Shown in pieces: positions 54,468 to 62,997 of a stretch of 64,000 nt of DNA. Each line of letters starts with the position of its first letter. The first letter of the stretch is position 1. The translations under genes were made by a program, and so were the position numbers. Source of the DNA: Paucibacter_B soli. GTDB taxonomy: Bacteria > Pseudomonadota > Gammaproteobacteria > Burkholderiales > Burkholderiaceae_C. The stretch lies in contig NZ_JBBHJW010000003.1 of the NCBI RefSeq assembly GCF_037482845.1, forward strand, positions 335,790 to 399,789. The letters run 5' to 3'. The notes beneath the pieces are model-generated. The model was not told the origin of the DNA and did no database searches. It saw only the letters and a program-made list of their open reading frames with translations.

Positions 54468-55046
54468 ATGTGTTCCGCTGCCCGGGACGTCGCCCAGATC
54501 CGCTTGGACAACGCGATGCTCCTGTTTGAAGAGTTCGTCGCCGCCACCGTCAAACACGCCGATGCCGCCGCCCTGCGCGGTCTGGAGCGGCGTTTCGCGG
54601 AGCGCTTGCAGATCCAGCCCAGCTATTGGAGCCAAATCAAGGGCCGCTCGCGCCAGATCGGCGAGCGCCTGGCGCGCCAGTTCGAGCTCTTGTGCCACAA
54701 GCCGCAGGGCTGGATGGACCAGGAGCATGGTGCCCATGGCAAGACCCCGGCGGCCGGCCCGGCCCCACAGGACAGCACGCCCAGCGTTCCACAGGACGAC
54801 GACGAGCGCTTCATCGTCGGCCTGGTGTTGACCTACTACCGTCGCCATCCGCAGCGCGCGCGCACGCGTCTGCTGGACCTGCTGGGCGAGGTGCTGACAC
54901 CCGAGCCCGCACCACTCGGTGCGTCCGCCAAGCCGGCGGCTGCGCCGACCTTCAAAGCCGCCCCGGCGCCCAGCCCGGCCGACGAACTGGACGCCTGGCG
55001 CCGCCTGCAGCAAGGCATCGCGCCACTCAAGCCCAAAAAGCGCTGA
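54468..55046 (+). CDS. Putative HTH DNA-binding protein of unknown function
   Basis: 192 residues. I do not recognise a named family. Residues about 35-80 look like a lambda-repressor-type helix-turn-helix (LERRFAERLQIQPSYWSQIK followed by GRSRQIGERLARQFE), after a helical segment LDNAMLLFEEFVAATVKHAD. The second half is a linker rich in Pro/Ala with a conserved-looking helical stretch ERFIVGLVLTYYRRHPQRAR, and a basic tail. No clear ribosome site precedes the ATG at 54468. GATAAA-type dyads flank the gene on both sides. A regulator role is inferred. Confidence 0.65.
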   Translation: MCSAARDVAQIRLDNAMLLFEEFVAATVKHADAAALRGLERRFAERLQIQPSYWSQIKGRSRQIGERLARQFELLCHKPQGWMDQEHGAHGKTPAAGPAPQDSTPSVPQDDDERFIVGLVLTYYRRHPQRARTRLLDLLGEVLTPEPAPLGASAKPAAAPTFKAAPAPSPADELDAWRRLQQGIAPLKPKKR

Positions 55047-55419
55047 TAACGCTGACCCCTAGTTTGTTTATCAAATCCGATAAATAACACTTGCGCAAGA
55101 TAATCAATCGTTTATCATTTGCGCAAGTCGCGGATGGTTCACCGCGGCGAGGCCCTCTTTCCATTGACGCCTTGACCGGGTGCCGCTCGCCAGAGCTCAC
55201 CATGCCGCCTGCAGGTCCGAACCAGCCTGCCGTGCCCCGCATGTGCCGCAGCTCCGCGCGACGCTAGCACCCAAACCGAACTCAGCGCCAGGCTGAGTGC
55301 TCGCCTTCCTTTTGACGCAGTCGGTCCGTCCGGCCGCTGCCTTTGGCATCGCCTTGTGTTCCCTTTAGACGCTGCAGCGCCGCAGTGGCGCCGCCGCATT
55401 GCCCAGGAGTTTTGCACCC
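55047..55419. promoter_or_regulatory. 373-bp non-coding stretch with dyads and likely promoter
   Basis: TTTATC (55067-55072) and GATAAA (55079-55084) form a 6-6-6 dyad. Next, ACTTGCGCAA (55089-55098) and TTGCGCAAGT (55119-55128) form a perfect 10-bp inverted repeat around a 20-bp centre that itself holds GATAA and TTATC. TTGCGC at 55091 and TATCAT at 55113 could serve as -35/-10 with a 16-bp spacer; the reverse strand offers a mirror arrangement. From 55130 to 55419 I see no supported gene; codons on either strand look like GC-rich chance frames. Confidence 0.55.
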
Positions 55420-55602
55420 ATGACCCAGTTCACCTCACCGCGCCCCATGAGCCTGCGACTGAACAAGCCGCGCAATCCCATCGTCGCGCCCAGCCTGCTG
55501 CGCCAGGCCGGACGCCATGCGCTAGGCAATCAGCGCCAGGCCCAGCGCCGCGATCTGCACAAGCAGCTGCTGCAACTCGCCCCCAGCGACGGCAGCCCCT
55601 GA
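55420..55602 (+). CDS. Small basic hypothetical protein
   Basis: 60 residues after a CAGGAG ribosome site about 11 bases upstream. The protein is rich in Arg, Gln and Leu (RPMSLRLNKPRNPIVAPSLL, then RQAGRHALGNQRQAQRRDL) with no signal peptide or membrane helix. I do not recognise it. It may form a unit with the two small genes that follow. Coding status is moderately supported by the ribosome site and lack of overlap. Confidence 0.45.
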   Translation: MTQFTSPRPMSLRLNKPRNPIVAPSLLRQAGRHALGNQRQAQRRDLHKQLLQLAPSDGSP

Positions 55603-55650
55603 ATTCACCGGCAAGCCTCTGAAGAAGGCTGGTCGGTTTGGAGACCCACC

Positions 55651-55935
55651 ATGAGATTGACCGAATTGCGCGGCCCTCAAGATGCCGCCCAGAGTTTTGA
55701 TGCCTGGCGCCAGCGCCTCGCCCCCCTGCTGCAATGGAGCCGCGCCGCATGGCAGCTCAGCGCAAGCCGGCTGGCCCGTTGGAAAGCCGCCTATAGCGAG
55801 CCCGAACTGGACCTGTACGCCGACGCCGCAGCGCCCGAAGGCGCCCTGGTGGTGCCGCTTCTACCCAAGGACCCGAGCGCCCGACTGCGCAGCGAAAAAA
55901 AGACGCGGAGGCAGCATGGTCGCGGATTGGCGTGA
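55651..55935 (+). CDS. Small hypothetical protein
   Basis: 94 residues with a GGAG ribosome site 7 bases before ATG. It is a soluble-looking, helical protein (DAAQSFDAWRQRLAPLLQWS, then RAAWQLSASRLARWKAAYSE), followed by an acidic LDLYADAA and a basic tail. No family is recognised. Its last 20 bases overlap the next small gene, as in coupled gene pairs. Confidence 0.42.
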   Translation: MRLTELRGPQDAAQSFDAWRQRLAPLLQWSRAAWQLSASRLARWKAAYSEPELDLYADAAAPEGALVVPLLPKDPSARLRSEKKTRRQHGRGLA

Positions 55936-56122
55936 GCCCACCACCCGGCTGCTGCTGCGTGGCAGCGCAATGCTGACCCGCACCGCGCTGCGCCTGGCGC
56001 AGGTGCGGCCGAGGCCGGAACGCAGCATTGTGGAGTTCCATGCCGAGCGCGGCGCCGAGGGTGGCACCTTGTTTGTGAACGGCCAGCGCGTTGGCATGCT
56101 CACCGGCGTGCGCAGACTGTGA
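55916..56122 (+). CDS. Small hypothetical protein
   Basis: 68 residues with GGAGG 5 bases upstream of ATG. The C-terminal half suggests a small beta-rich domain (IVEFHAERGAEGGTLFVNGQ then RVGMLTGVRRL), as seen in short domains that follow a larger partner. No family is recognised. It overlaps the previous gene and is followed, 130 bp on, by the HDOD gene. Confidence 0.45.
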   Translation: MVADWREPTTRLLLRGSAMLTRTALRLAQVRPRPERSIVEFHAERGAEGGTLFVNGQRVGMLTGVRRL

Positions 56123-56252
56123 CGGATGTCGCCTGAGTCCGGGCGCTCCGACGCCCGGACTCAAGCCGGCGAGCGGGCTGTCGATATACGATCAACGCAA
56201 ACCTCGCGATGTCGCGGGCGCGCTTGCCACCTCATATCGACATGCCGCTGCC

Positions 56253-57092
56253 ATGAACTACGCGCCGCTCACCCAGCCCCTGCCGGACCTGGCTCGTTGG
56301 ACCGCGCATTTCCGCGGCGAGGAAATCCCCGTGCTGGCCAGCACCGCGGAGCAGCTGGAGTTCTGGCGCGCCAACGAGGACGATGTGGACGCCAACAGCC
56401 TTGGCGAGGAGATTGCCTGCGATCCCCTCATGACGCTGAAAGTGCTGGCCTACGCCTCGGCGCATCGCTCAGCACGCCTGCTGGCCGATGCCGAGACCGT
56501 CACCGCAGCCCTGGTGCTGATGGGCATCACGCCCTTCTTCAACGCCTTCGGCCCGCAGCCCACGGTGGAGCAGCGCCTGGCCGACCGACCCGACGCGATG
56601 GCGGGCCTGCAGCGCGTGCTCAGGCGCGCCGAGCGTGCCGCGCGCTTTGCCTTGGGCTTTGCCGTGCACCGCACCGATCCGGATGCGGCGGTGATACACA
56701 GCGCCGCGCTCCTGCATGACTTCGCCGAGATGCTCATGTGGTGCTATGCGCCCGACCTGGCATTGGAGATCCAGCAGCGCCAGCGCCTCGACCCCACCCT
56801 GCGCAGCGCGGTGGCTCAGCGTGCCGTGCTGAACATCGAGCTGGGCGATCTGGAACAGGCGCTGATGCAGGCCTGGCGCCTGCCCGAGTTGCTGGCCCAT
56901 ATCACCGACGACAAGCGCGGCAATGATCCGCAGGTGCAATGCGCCAAGTTGGCGGTGCGCCTGGCCCGCCATACCTCCGAGAGCTGGGAGAACCCCGCCG
57001 TGCCCGACGATCTGCGCGAGATCGGCAGCCTGCTCAATCTCGGTCCCGAGCACACACTCAAGCTGCTGCAGGAACTCGACGGCGAACTATGA
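56253..57092 (+). CDS. HDOD-domain protein
   Basis: 279 residues. An HDOD domain spans about 25-230: IPVLASTAEQLEFWRANEDD, ACDPLMTLKVLAYASAHRSA, and VIHSAALLHDFAEMLMWCYA, where HD-like residues appear as LLHDF. HDOD proteins are regulatory relatives of HD phosphohydrolases, tied to signalling and stress. No partner GGDEF or kinase domain is fused here. The start at MNYAPL gives the normal N-terminus. A methyltransferase gene follows 9 bp later and may be cotranscribed. Confidence 0.88.
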   Translation: MNYAPLTQPLPDLARWTAHFRGEEIPVLASTAEQLEFWRANEDDVDANSLGEEIACDPLMTLKVLAYASAHRSARLLADAETVTAALVLMGITPFFNAFGPQPTVEQRLADRPDAMAGLQRVLRRAERAARFALGFAVHRTDPDAAVIHSAALLHDFAEMLMWCYAPDLALEIQQRQRLDPTLRSAVAQRAVLNIELGDLEQALMQAWRLPELLAHITDDKRGNDPQVQCAKLAVRLARHTSESWENPAVPDDLREIGSLLNLGPEHTLKLLQELDGEL

Positions 57093-57101
57093 TCCTGCGC
57101 C

Positions 57102-57719
57102 ATGGCAGGCCCCACCCTCGAGTTTTGGCAGCAGCGCTTTGAATCCGGGCAGACGCCCTGGGATCGCGGCGCCGCACATCCCCAATTGCTGCAATGGCTG
57201 GCCGAAGACCGCTGGCAGGCTGGTCAGTCACTGCTGGTGCCCGGTTGCGGCCGCGGCCACGAGTTGCTGGCCCTGGCCGAGGCGGGCATCAGCGCCATCG
57301 GGCTGGACTTTGCCCCCGCAGCGGTGACGCTGGCCCGCGCGGCCCTCGCTGCAAACGGGCTTGCCGGCCGCGTGGAGCAGGCCGATGTGCTGCTGTGGCA
57401 GCCGCAAGCCCCGGTCGATGCCGTCTACGAGCAGACCTGCTTGTGCGCCCTGCATCCCGACCATTGGCAAGGCTACGCGGCGCAACTGCGGCAATGGATC
57501 AAGCCGGGCGGGCGGCTGTTCGCGCTCTTCATGCAGGCCCGGCGCGACAGCGCGGCGCAGGGCGTGGTGGAAGGCCCTCCCTATCACTGCGACATCAACG
57601 CGATGCGCGCGTTGTTCCCGCAGGCACTGTGGGATTGGCCGGCACCACCCTATGCGGCGGTGGCCCATGGGCAGGGCTGGCAGGAGCTGGCGGTGGTGCT
57701 GACGCGCCGCCCCGATTGA
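57102..57719 (+). CDS. TPMT-family SAM methyltransferase
   Basis: 205 residues. It fits the thiopurine S-methyltransferase family: LEFWQQRFESGQTPWDRGAA at the N-terminus, SAM motif LLVPGCGRGHELLALAEAG, IGLDFAPAAVTLARA, and the conserved DAVYEQTCLCALHPD. Bacterial members methylate thiols, selenium, tellurium or chalcogen compounds, or unknown substrates. It lies 9 bp after the HDOD gene. Confidence 0.9.
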   Translation: MAGPTLEFWQQRFESGQTPWDRGAAHPQLLQWLAEDRWQAGQSLLVPGCGRGHELLALAEAGISAIGLDFAPAAVTLARAALAANGLAGRVEQADVLLWQPQAPVDAVYEQTCLCALHPDHWQGYAAQLRQWIKPGGRLFALFMQARRDSAAQGVVEGPPYHCDINAMRALFPQALWDWPAPPYAAVAHGQGWQELAVVLTRRPD

Positions 57720-57734
57720 GCCGAACGGCCGGGT

Positions 57735-58217
57735 TCAAACCGGCACGGCGGTGGTGTTCTTCAGGCGGTCCAGCACAAAGCTGGTCTTGCAATCCTGCAC
57801 GCTGGGGTGCTTGAGCAGGGTCTCGGTGATGAAGCGGGAGTAGTGCTGCATGTCCTGCACCAACACGCGCAGCAGATAGTCCATCTCGCCGGTGAGGGCC
57901 GCGCATTCCACCACCTCGGGCCAGGTCTGTACCGCGACGCGGAACAGGTCCATGGGGTTGCGCTTGTGGCTCTCGGTGTGCTTTTCCAGGCGCACATTGA
58001 TATAGGCCGTCAGCCCGAGGCCGACATGCTCGGGGCTCACCAGGGCCACGTAGGCCGCGATCACGCCCGCCTCTTCGAGCCGCCGCACGCGCCGCAGCAC
58101 CGCCGAGGCCGACAGATTCACCTGCGCCGCGAGGGCGTCATAGGTCACGCGCCCGTCAAGCTGCAACGCCCTCAAAATGCGCTTATCAATGGCATCGAGC
58201 TGGGTTTCCTTGTCCAT
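57735..58217 (-). CDS. Lrp/AsnC-family transcriptional regulator
   Basis: 160 residues from MDKETQLDAIDKRILRALQL. The helix-turn-helix is DALAAQVNLSASAVLRRVRR, followed by the RAM effector domain (LTAYINVRLEKH, VVECAALTGEMDYLLRVLVQ). It is divergent from the 4-hydroxyphenylpyruvate dioxygenase gene, and such pairs usually mean activation by tyrosine, phenylalanine or their keto acids. Upstream in-frame codons to 58274 overlap the promoter and were not used. Confidence 0.92.
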   Translation of the reverse strand: MDKETQLDAIDKRILRALQLDGRVTYDALAAQVNLSASAVLRRVRRLEEAGVIAAYVALVSPEHVGLGLTAYINVRLEKHTESHKRNPMDLFRVAVQTWPEVVECAALTGEMDYLLRVLVQDMQHYSRFITETLLKHPSVQDCKTSFVLDRLKNTTAVPV

Positions 58218-58339
58218 TTCTGCATTCTTGCAGTTTTCATGCGCGCCAAAACAAAAGTCGCGCGCCGATCGCATGAATCCTGCAGGCCCCTGGACCTACA
58301 GTCTTGATCCATCGCAAGACATCCTCTGCAGGAGACAAC

Positions 58340-59470
58340 ATGGCATTCACTCCCTGGGACAACCCAATGGGCACCGACGGCTTCGAGTTCATCGAGTTTG
58401 CCGCGCCCGATCCGGCCGCGCTGGGCAAGCTGTTCGAAACCATGGGCTTCACCGCCGTAGCCAAGCACCGCCATAAGAACGTGACCCTGTACCGCCAGGG
58501 CGAGGTGAACTTCATCATCAATGCCGAGGGCGACTCGTTTGCCCAGCGCTTCGCGCGCCTGCATGGCCCGTCGATCTGCGCCATCGCCTTCCGCGTCAAG
58601 GACGCCGCCTTCGCCTACCAGCGCGCGCTGGAACTCGGCGCCTGGGGCTTTGACAACAAGGCCGGCCCGATGGAGCTGAACATCCCGGCCATCAAGGGCA
58701 TTGGCGATTCGCTGATCTATTTCGTCGACCGCTGGCAGGGCAAGAACGACGCGCCCGCCGGCGCGATCGGCAACATCAGCATCTACGACGTGGACTTCGT
58801 GCCCCTGCTGGACGCCGAGGGCAAGCCGGTGCCAGCCAAGCCGGTGGGGCATGGCCTGACCTATATCGACCACCTGACGCACAACGTGTTCCGTGGCCGC
58901 ATGAAGGAATGGGCCGAGTTCTACGAGCGTTTCTTCAATTTCCGCGAGGTGCGCTACTTCGACATCGAGGGGAAGCTGACCGGTCTGAAGTCCAAGGCCA
59001 TGACCAGCCCCTGCGGCAAGATCCGCATCCCCATCAACGAAAGCAGCGACGACAAGAGCCAGATCGCCGAGTACCTGGACCTCTACCATGGCGAAGGCAT
59101 CCAGCATGTGGCGCTGGGCACCGACAACATCTACGCCACGGTCGAGGGCATGAAGGCGACCGGTGTGGTGTTCCAGGACACTATCGCCACCTACTACGAC
59201 CTGGTGAACAAGCGCCTGCCCCAGCATGGCGAGAACCTTGAGGAGCTCAAGCGCCTGCGCATCCTGATCGACGGCGCCACGCACGAGGGTGCGCCGCACG
59301 AGCTGCTGCTGCAGATCTTCACCAAGGAAGTGATCGGGCCGATCTTCTTCGAACTGATCCAGCGCAAGGGCAACGAGGGCTTTGGCGAGGGCAACTTCAA
59401 GGCACTGTTCGAGAGCATCGAGCTCGACCAGATCCGCCGTGGCGTGCTGAAGGCAGACGAGCCCGTCTAA
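58340..59470 (+). CDS. hppD: 4-hydroxyphenylpyruvate dioxygenase
   Basis: 376 residues preceded by AGGAGA. It converts 4-hydroxyphenylpyruvate to homogentisate in tyrosine breakdown. The two vicinal-oxygen-chelate halves are complete, and the Fe(II) ligands of the C-terminal half are visible: His178 (YIDHLTHNVF), His256 (GIQHVALGTD) and Glu338 (GPIFFELIQRKG). The C-terminal helix follows normally. A divergent Lrp-type regulator probably controls it. Homogentisate-pathway partners (hmgA, fahA) are not in this window. Transcription ends at a strong terminator. Confidence 0.97.
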   Translation: MAFTPWDNPMGTDGFEFIEFAAPDPAALGKLFETMGFTAVAKHRHKNVTLYRQGEVNFIINAEGDSFAQRFARLHGPSICAIAFRVKDAAFAYQRALELGAWGFDNKAGPMELNIPAIKGIGDSLIYFVDRWQGKNDAPAGAIGNISIYDVDFVPLLDAEGKPVPAKPVGHGLTYIDHLTHNVFRGRMKEWAEFYERFFNFREVRYFDIEGKLTGLKSKAMTSPCGKIRIPINESSDDKSQIAEYLDLYHGEGIQHVALGTDNIYATVEGMKATGVVFQDTIATYYDLVNKRLPQHGENLEELKRLRILIDGATHEGAPHELLLQIFTKEVIGPIFFELIQRKGNEGFGEGNFKALFESIELDQIRRGVLKADEPV

Positions 59471-59496
59471 GCGCCGGCGATCCGCGCTCGCCGCGA

Positions 59497-59528
59497 AACG
59501 CCTTGAGCCCTGCGCTCAAGGCGTTTTT
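59497..59528 (+). terminator. Strong rho-independent terminator after hppD
   Basis: AACGCCTTGAGC (59497-59508) pairs perfectly with GCTCAAGGCGTT (59514-59525) around a 5-base loop, followed by T's. The stop codon of the convergent lipase-like gene lies in the 3' arm. Confidence 0.9.
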
Positions 59529-60433
59529 TCGTCCTGCAGCAGGGCCATCACGGCGGCACGCAGGTCCGCGTCAAAAACCAGGCTCAGGTGACCGCAGGCC
59601 TGCACGTGATGGTTGCGCGCGCCCGGCAAGGCTGCGGTGCCGGCCGGGCAGACGATCTGGTCGGCGTGGCTGAAGAAGCAATCGAAGCGCTGATGGTGCT
59701 GCGCCTGTTCCAGCTGCGCCAACGTCGCCAGCCACGGCGAGCCGCGGCGCATCTGCCTGGCATTGGCCGCCGACGAGAAGCGCGCCATCAGCGTGCCCGC
59801 ATGCGGCGAGCCGAGTGTGACGACGCGGTGCACGCGGCTGCCATCGTGCCCCACATGGCGCCACCAGGCACGCGCCGCCAGCCCGCCCATGCTGTGCGCC
59901 ACGATGATGGGCGCCGGGCCGCCGCAGGCCTCAAGCCGCCGCAGCGCCGCGTCGATGGCCGGCACATAGGCATCGATGCTGCCGAACGCTGGCTCCAGCG
60001 TAAGCGCCATGAAGGGCTGGCCAAGCGCCCGCAATTGGCGCATCCAGGGATTCCAGAGCCCGCGGTTGCAGGTGAAGCCGTGCAGCAGCAGCACGCCGCG
60101 CTGCGCGCTTTGCGTGGGCAGATGGTCGGGCTCGGCATGTTCGAAAAAGGGCTGTTGCCAGCTGAACACGCGCTCCAGCGCGTCGCATTCGCGCCACCAG
60201 GCGGCAATGGTCTGCCAGCGCCCCAGGCGCGGCACGCCAACTGCAAGCGGCAAGCTGCGCAGCCAGAAGAACACCGGCAGCAGCGCGATCTGTTGCAACG
60301 AGAGGACCGCAAGGGCCAGACCGAAGCCCTGCCACAAGCCCCAGCGCGACAGGCCCCAGGCGAATGCCGCCGCCGCGAGCAAGAGGCGCAAGCCCAGATG
60401 CAGGCGTTGCCAGCGCGCATTCACTCCTGCCAT
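59516..60433 (-). CDS. Membrane-anchored lipase/alpha-beta hydrolase
   Basis: 305 residues from MAGVNARWQRL. Two N-terminal hydrophobic helices (LGLRLLLAAAAFAWGL and GLALAVLSLQQIALLPVFFW) precede the hydrolase domain. The nucleophile Ser is in IIVAHSMGGLAARAW; the oxyanion-hole LLLHGFTCNRGLWNPWMRQL and the late ACGHLSLVFD with His complete the triad together with an Asp in CFFSHADQIVCP. It resembles bacterial triacylglycerol lipase-like enzymes. Start choice is supported by the divergent spacing to the next gene. Confidence 0.87.
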   Translation of the reverse strand: MAGVNARWQRLHLGLRLLLAAAAFAWGLSRWGLWQGFGLALAVLSLQQIALLPVFFWLRSLPLAVGVPRLGRWQTIAAWWRECDALERVFSWQQPFFEHAEPDHLPTQSAQRGVLLLHGFTCNRGLWNPWMRQLRALGQPFMALTLEPAFGSIDAYVPAIDAALRRLEACGGPAPIIVAHSMGGLAARAWWRHVGHDGSRVHRVVTLGSPHAGTLMARFSSAANARQMRRGSPWLATLAQLEQAQHHQRFDCFFSHADQIVCPAGTAALPGARNHHVQACGHLSLVFDADLRAAVMALLQDEKTP

Positions 60434-60514
60434 CTCGACGCCCTCCTCTAAGCTGTGAGCCAGTGTAGGTCTCCGGCAGCGGCACAATTTGAGTCCAGAC
60501 TCTGAAGGTGGTCC

Positions 60515-61240
60515 ATGCAAGCCGAGATCCTGGGTTTCCTGCAGCTAGTGGAGGCGGAGCGCCGGCGCCGCGCGGTCGACCCTGCCCTTGAGGCCCGGGT
60601 GCAGGCCGTCAAGAGCTATCAACAGGCGCGCTTTTCGCGCAGCTATGCCGACCTGCTGTCCAGCACACGTTACGCCGGCGCCGCGCGCTTCTTTCTGGAG
60701 GAGCTCTACGGCCCGGGCGATTTCAGCGAGCGCGATGCGCAGTTCGCGCGCGTGGTGCCGGCGCTGACGCGGCTGTTCCCCGACGAGGTGGTGAGGACGG
60801 TGCGCCTGCTCGCCGAACTGCACGCCATCTCGGAGCAACTGGACAGCGCGATGGCGGGACGACTGGCCGCACCCCTGCTCTCGGCCCAGGGCTATGTGAG
60901 GGCCTGGCAGGCGGTGGGTCAGCCGCGCTACCGCCAGCAGCAGATCGACCTCACCATGGCGATCGGCGCGGCCCTCGATGGTTACACGCGCAAGCCGCTG
61001 CTGCGCCAGGCTTTGCGCATGATGCGGGGCCCCGCCAGCGCGGCCGGCCTCTCGGCCCTGCAGCATTTCCTTGAGACCGGCTTCGACACCTTCAAGGCCA
61101 TGAAGGGCTCGGGCGAGTTCCTGGCCTGCGTGCGCAAGCGCGAAGAGGCGTTTGCGCGGGCCTTGTTCACTGCCGACGTGGGCGCGCTCGAACCATCTCG
61201 CTGTCCCACAGGTGACGATCCACTAGGGCAACTCCCCTAG
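60515..61240 (+). CDS. Conserved hypothetical protein with FFLEELYGP motif
   Basis: 241 residues, mostly helical and without signal peptide or membrane helix. It carries the stretch RYAGAARFFLEELYGPGDFS, a recognisable feature of a conserved proteobacterial family of unknown function. Later parts (ALTRLFPDEVVRTVRLLAEL, FLETGFDTFKAMKGSGEFLA) are also helix-rich. It lies between the lipase-like gene (divergent) and fadD (same strand, 60 bp downstream), so a lipid-related role is possible but unproven. Confidence 0.72.
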   Translation: MQAEILGFLQLVEAERRRRAVDPALEARVQAVKSYQQARFSRSYADLLSSTRYAGAARFFLEELYGPGDFSERDAQFARVVPALTRLFPDEVVRTVRLLAELHAISEQLDSAMAGRLAAPLLSAQGYVRAWQAVGQPRYRQQQIDLTMAIGAALDGYTRKPLLRQALRMMRGPASAAGLSALQHFLETGFDTFKAMKGSGEFLACVRKREEAFARALFTADVGALEPSRCPTGDDPLGQLP

Positions 61241-61300
61241 CTGCGCAGGGGCCGCAACACTGACCATCGGATCTCGCCGCCGACTACAGCACGAGGAGAC

Positions 61301-62995
61301 ATGGCCGCAGTACTCGCAGACAAGCCCTGGTTGAAAAGCTACCCCGAGGGCGTTCCGGCGGAGATCCACACCGACACCTACCGTTCACTGGTGCAGTTGC
61401 TGGAAGAAGCCTTCCGCAAGCATGCCAAGCGCGACGCAGCCGCCTGCATGGAGCAGCGCCTGAGCTTTGGCGAGGTGGACGAGATGTCGCAGGCGCTGGC
61501 CGCCTGGCTGCAGGGCAAGGGGCTGGCGCGCGGCGCGCGCGTCGCCATCATGATGCCCAATGTGCTGCAGTACATGGTCGCCATCGCCGCCATCCTGCGC
61601 GCCGGCTATGTGGTGGTGAACGTCAATCCGCTCTACACGCCGCGGGAACTGGAGCACCAGCTGAAGGACTCGGGGGCCGAAGCCATCATCGTGCTGGAGA
61701 ACTTTGCCGCCACGCTGGAAGAGGCGATTGCCCACACCGATATCAAGCATGTGGTGCTGGCCTCGCTGGGCGACCTGCTGGGCTGGTGGCGCGGCCCGCT
61801 GATCAATTTCGCGGTGCGCCATGTGCGCAAGATGGTGCCGGAGTTCCGCCTGCCCACCGGCGCGGGCCACAGCGTCACGCGTTTCAACAAGGCGCTCGGC
61901 GAGGGCCGTGGCATGCGCATGAAGCCGGTGGAAGTCGGCCCCGACGACGTGGCCTTCCTGCAGTACACCGGCGGCACCACCGGGATCTCCAAGGGCGCCA
62001 CGCTGCTGCATCGCAATGTGGTGGCCAACATCCTGCAAAGCGAGGCCTGGTTCGGGCCCATGCTGGCACGCATCGGCAACAAGCAGCTCACCACCGTTTG
62101 CGCCCTGCCCCTGTATCACATCTTCGCGCTCACGGCCTGCTACATGCTGGGCGCGCGGCTGGGCATGATGAACCTGCTGATCCCGAATCCGCGCGACATC
62201 CCCGGCTTCATCGCGACGCTGCAGCAGTACCGCGTCAATATGTTCCCGGCGGTCAACACGCTCTTCAACGCCTTGGCCAACGAGCCCGCGTTCGCGCGCC
62301 TGGATTTCAGCGAGCTGGTGATCTCCAACGGCGGCGGCATGGCGGTGCAACAGGCCACGGCGGAGAAGTGGCTCAACATCACGGGCTGCCCCGTGGTGGA
62401 GGGCTACGGCCTGTCGGAAACCGCCCCGGTCGCCACCATCAACCGGCTCGACCTGCACGACTTCAATGGTTCGATCGGCCTGCCCGTGCCCAGCACCGAG
62501 ATCGCGATCCGCGACGACGCCGGGCAGGATCTGCCACAGGGCGAGCGTGGCGAAATCTGCATTCGTGGCCCGCAGGTGATGGCGGGCTACTGGAACCGCC
62601 CGGACGAGACCGCCAACGTCATGTATGCGGACGGCTTCTTCAAGAGCGGCGACATCGGCGTGATGGACGCCGCTGGCTTCATCCGCATAGTCGACCGCAA
62701 GAAGGACATGATCCTGGTCTCCGGCTTCAACGTGTATCCCACCGAGATCGAGCAGGTCGTCAACATGCATCCCGGCGTGCTGGAATGCGCCGCCGTGGGC
62801 ATCCCGGATGCGCGCTCGGGCGAGACCGTCAAGCTCTATGTCGTAAAGAGCGACCCCGCGCTGGCGGAGGAAGACCTCAGCGCCTTCTGCCACGACCAGC
62901 TCACCGCCTACAAACGCCCCAAATACATCGAGTTCCGCGACGAGCTGCCCAAGAGCAACGTCGGCAAGATACTGCGGCGCGAATTGCGCAGCTGA
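61301..62995 (+). CDS. fadD: Long-chain fatty-acid--CoA ligase
   Basis: 564 residues, normal FadD length. The AMP-binding P-loop is LQYTGGTTGISKGATLLHRN; further core motifs are VVEGYGLSETAP, YADGFFKSGDIGVMDAAGFI, RIVDRKKDMILVSGFNVYPT and the C-terminal catalytic Lys region KSNVGKILRREL. It activates long-chain fatty acids to acyl-CoA at the inner face of the membrane. It is followed after 2 bases by a metallo-beta-lactamase-fold gene, probably the same transcript. Confidence 0.95.
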   Translation: MAAVLADKPWLKSYPEGVPAEIHTDTYRSLVQLLEEAFRKHAKRDAAACMEQRLSFGEVDEMSQALAAWLQGKGLARGARVAIMMPNVLQYMVAIAAILRAGYVVVNVNPLYTPRELEHQLKDSGAEAIIVLENFAATLEEAIAHTDIKHVVLASLGDLLGWWRGPLINFAVRHVRKMVPEFRLPTGAGHSVTRFNKALGEGRGMRMKPVEVGPDDVAFLQYTGGTTGISKGATLLHRNVVANILQSEAWFGPMLARIGNKQLTTVCALPLYHIFALTACYMLGARLGMMNLLIPNPRDIPGFIATLQQYRVNMFPAVNTLFNALANEPAFARLDFSELVISNGGGMAVQQATAEKWLNITGCPVVEGYGLSETAPVATINRLDLHDFNGSIGLPVPSTEIAIRDDAGQDLPQGERGEICIRGPQVMAGYWNRPDETANVMYADGFFKSGDIGVMDAAGFIRIVDRKKDMILVSGFNVYPTEIEQVVNMHPGVLECAAVGIPDARSGETVKLYVVKSDPALAEEDLSAFCHDQLTAYKRPKYIEFRDELPKSNVGKILRRELRS

Positions 62996-62997
62996 CG

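Noticed and set aside
55139..55417. Minus-strand open frame of about 92 codons
   Set aside because: Arg/Gly/Ala-rich composition, no ribosome site and it covers the promoter of the small genes.
55047..55419. A possible retron or other structured non-coding RNA in the gene-free stretch
   Set aside because: No reverse transcriptase gene is near, and the dyads are better explained as operator and promoter elements.
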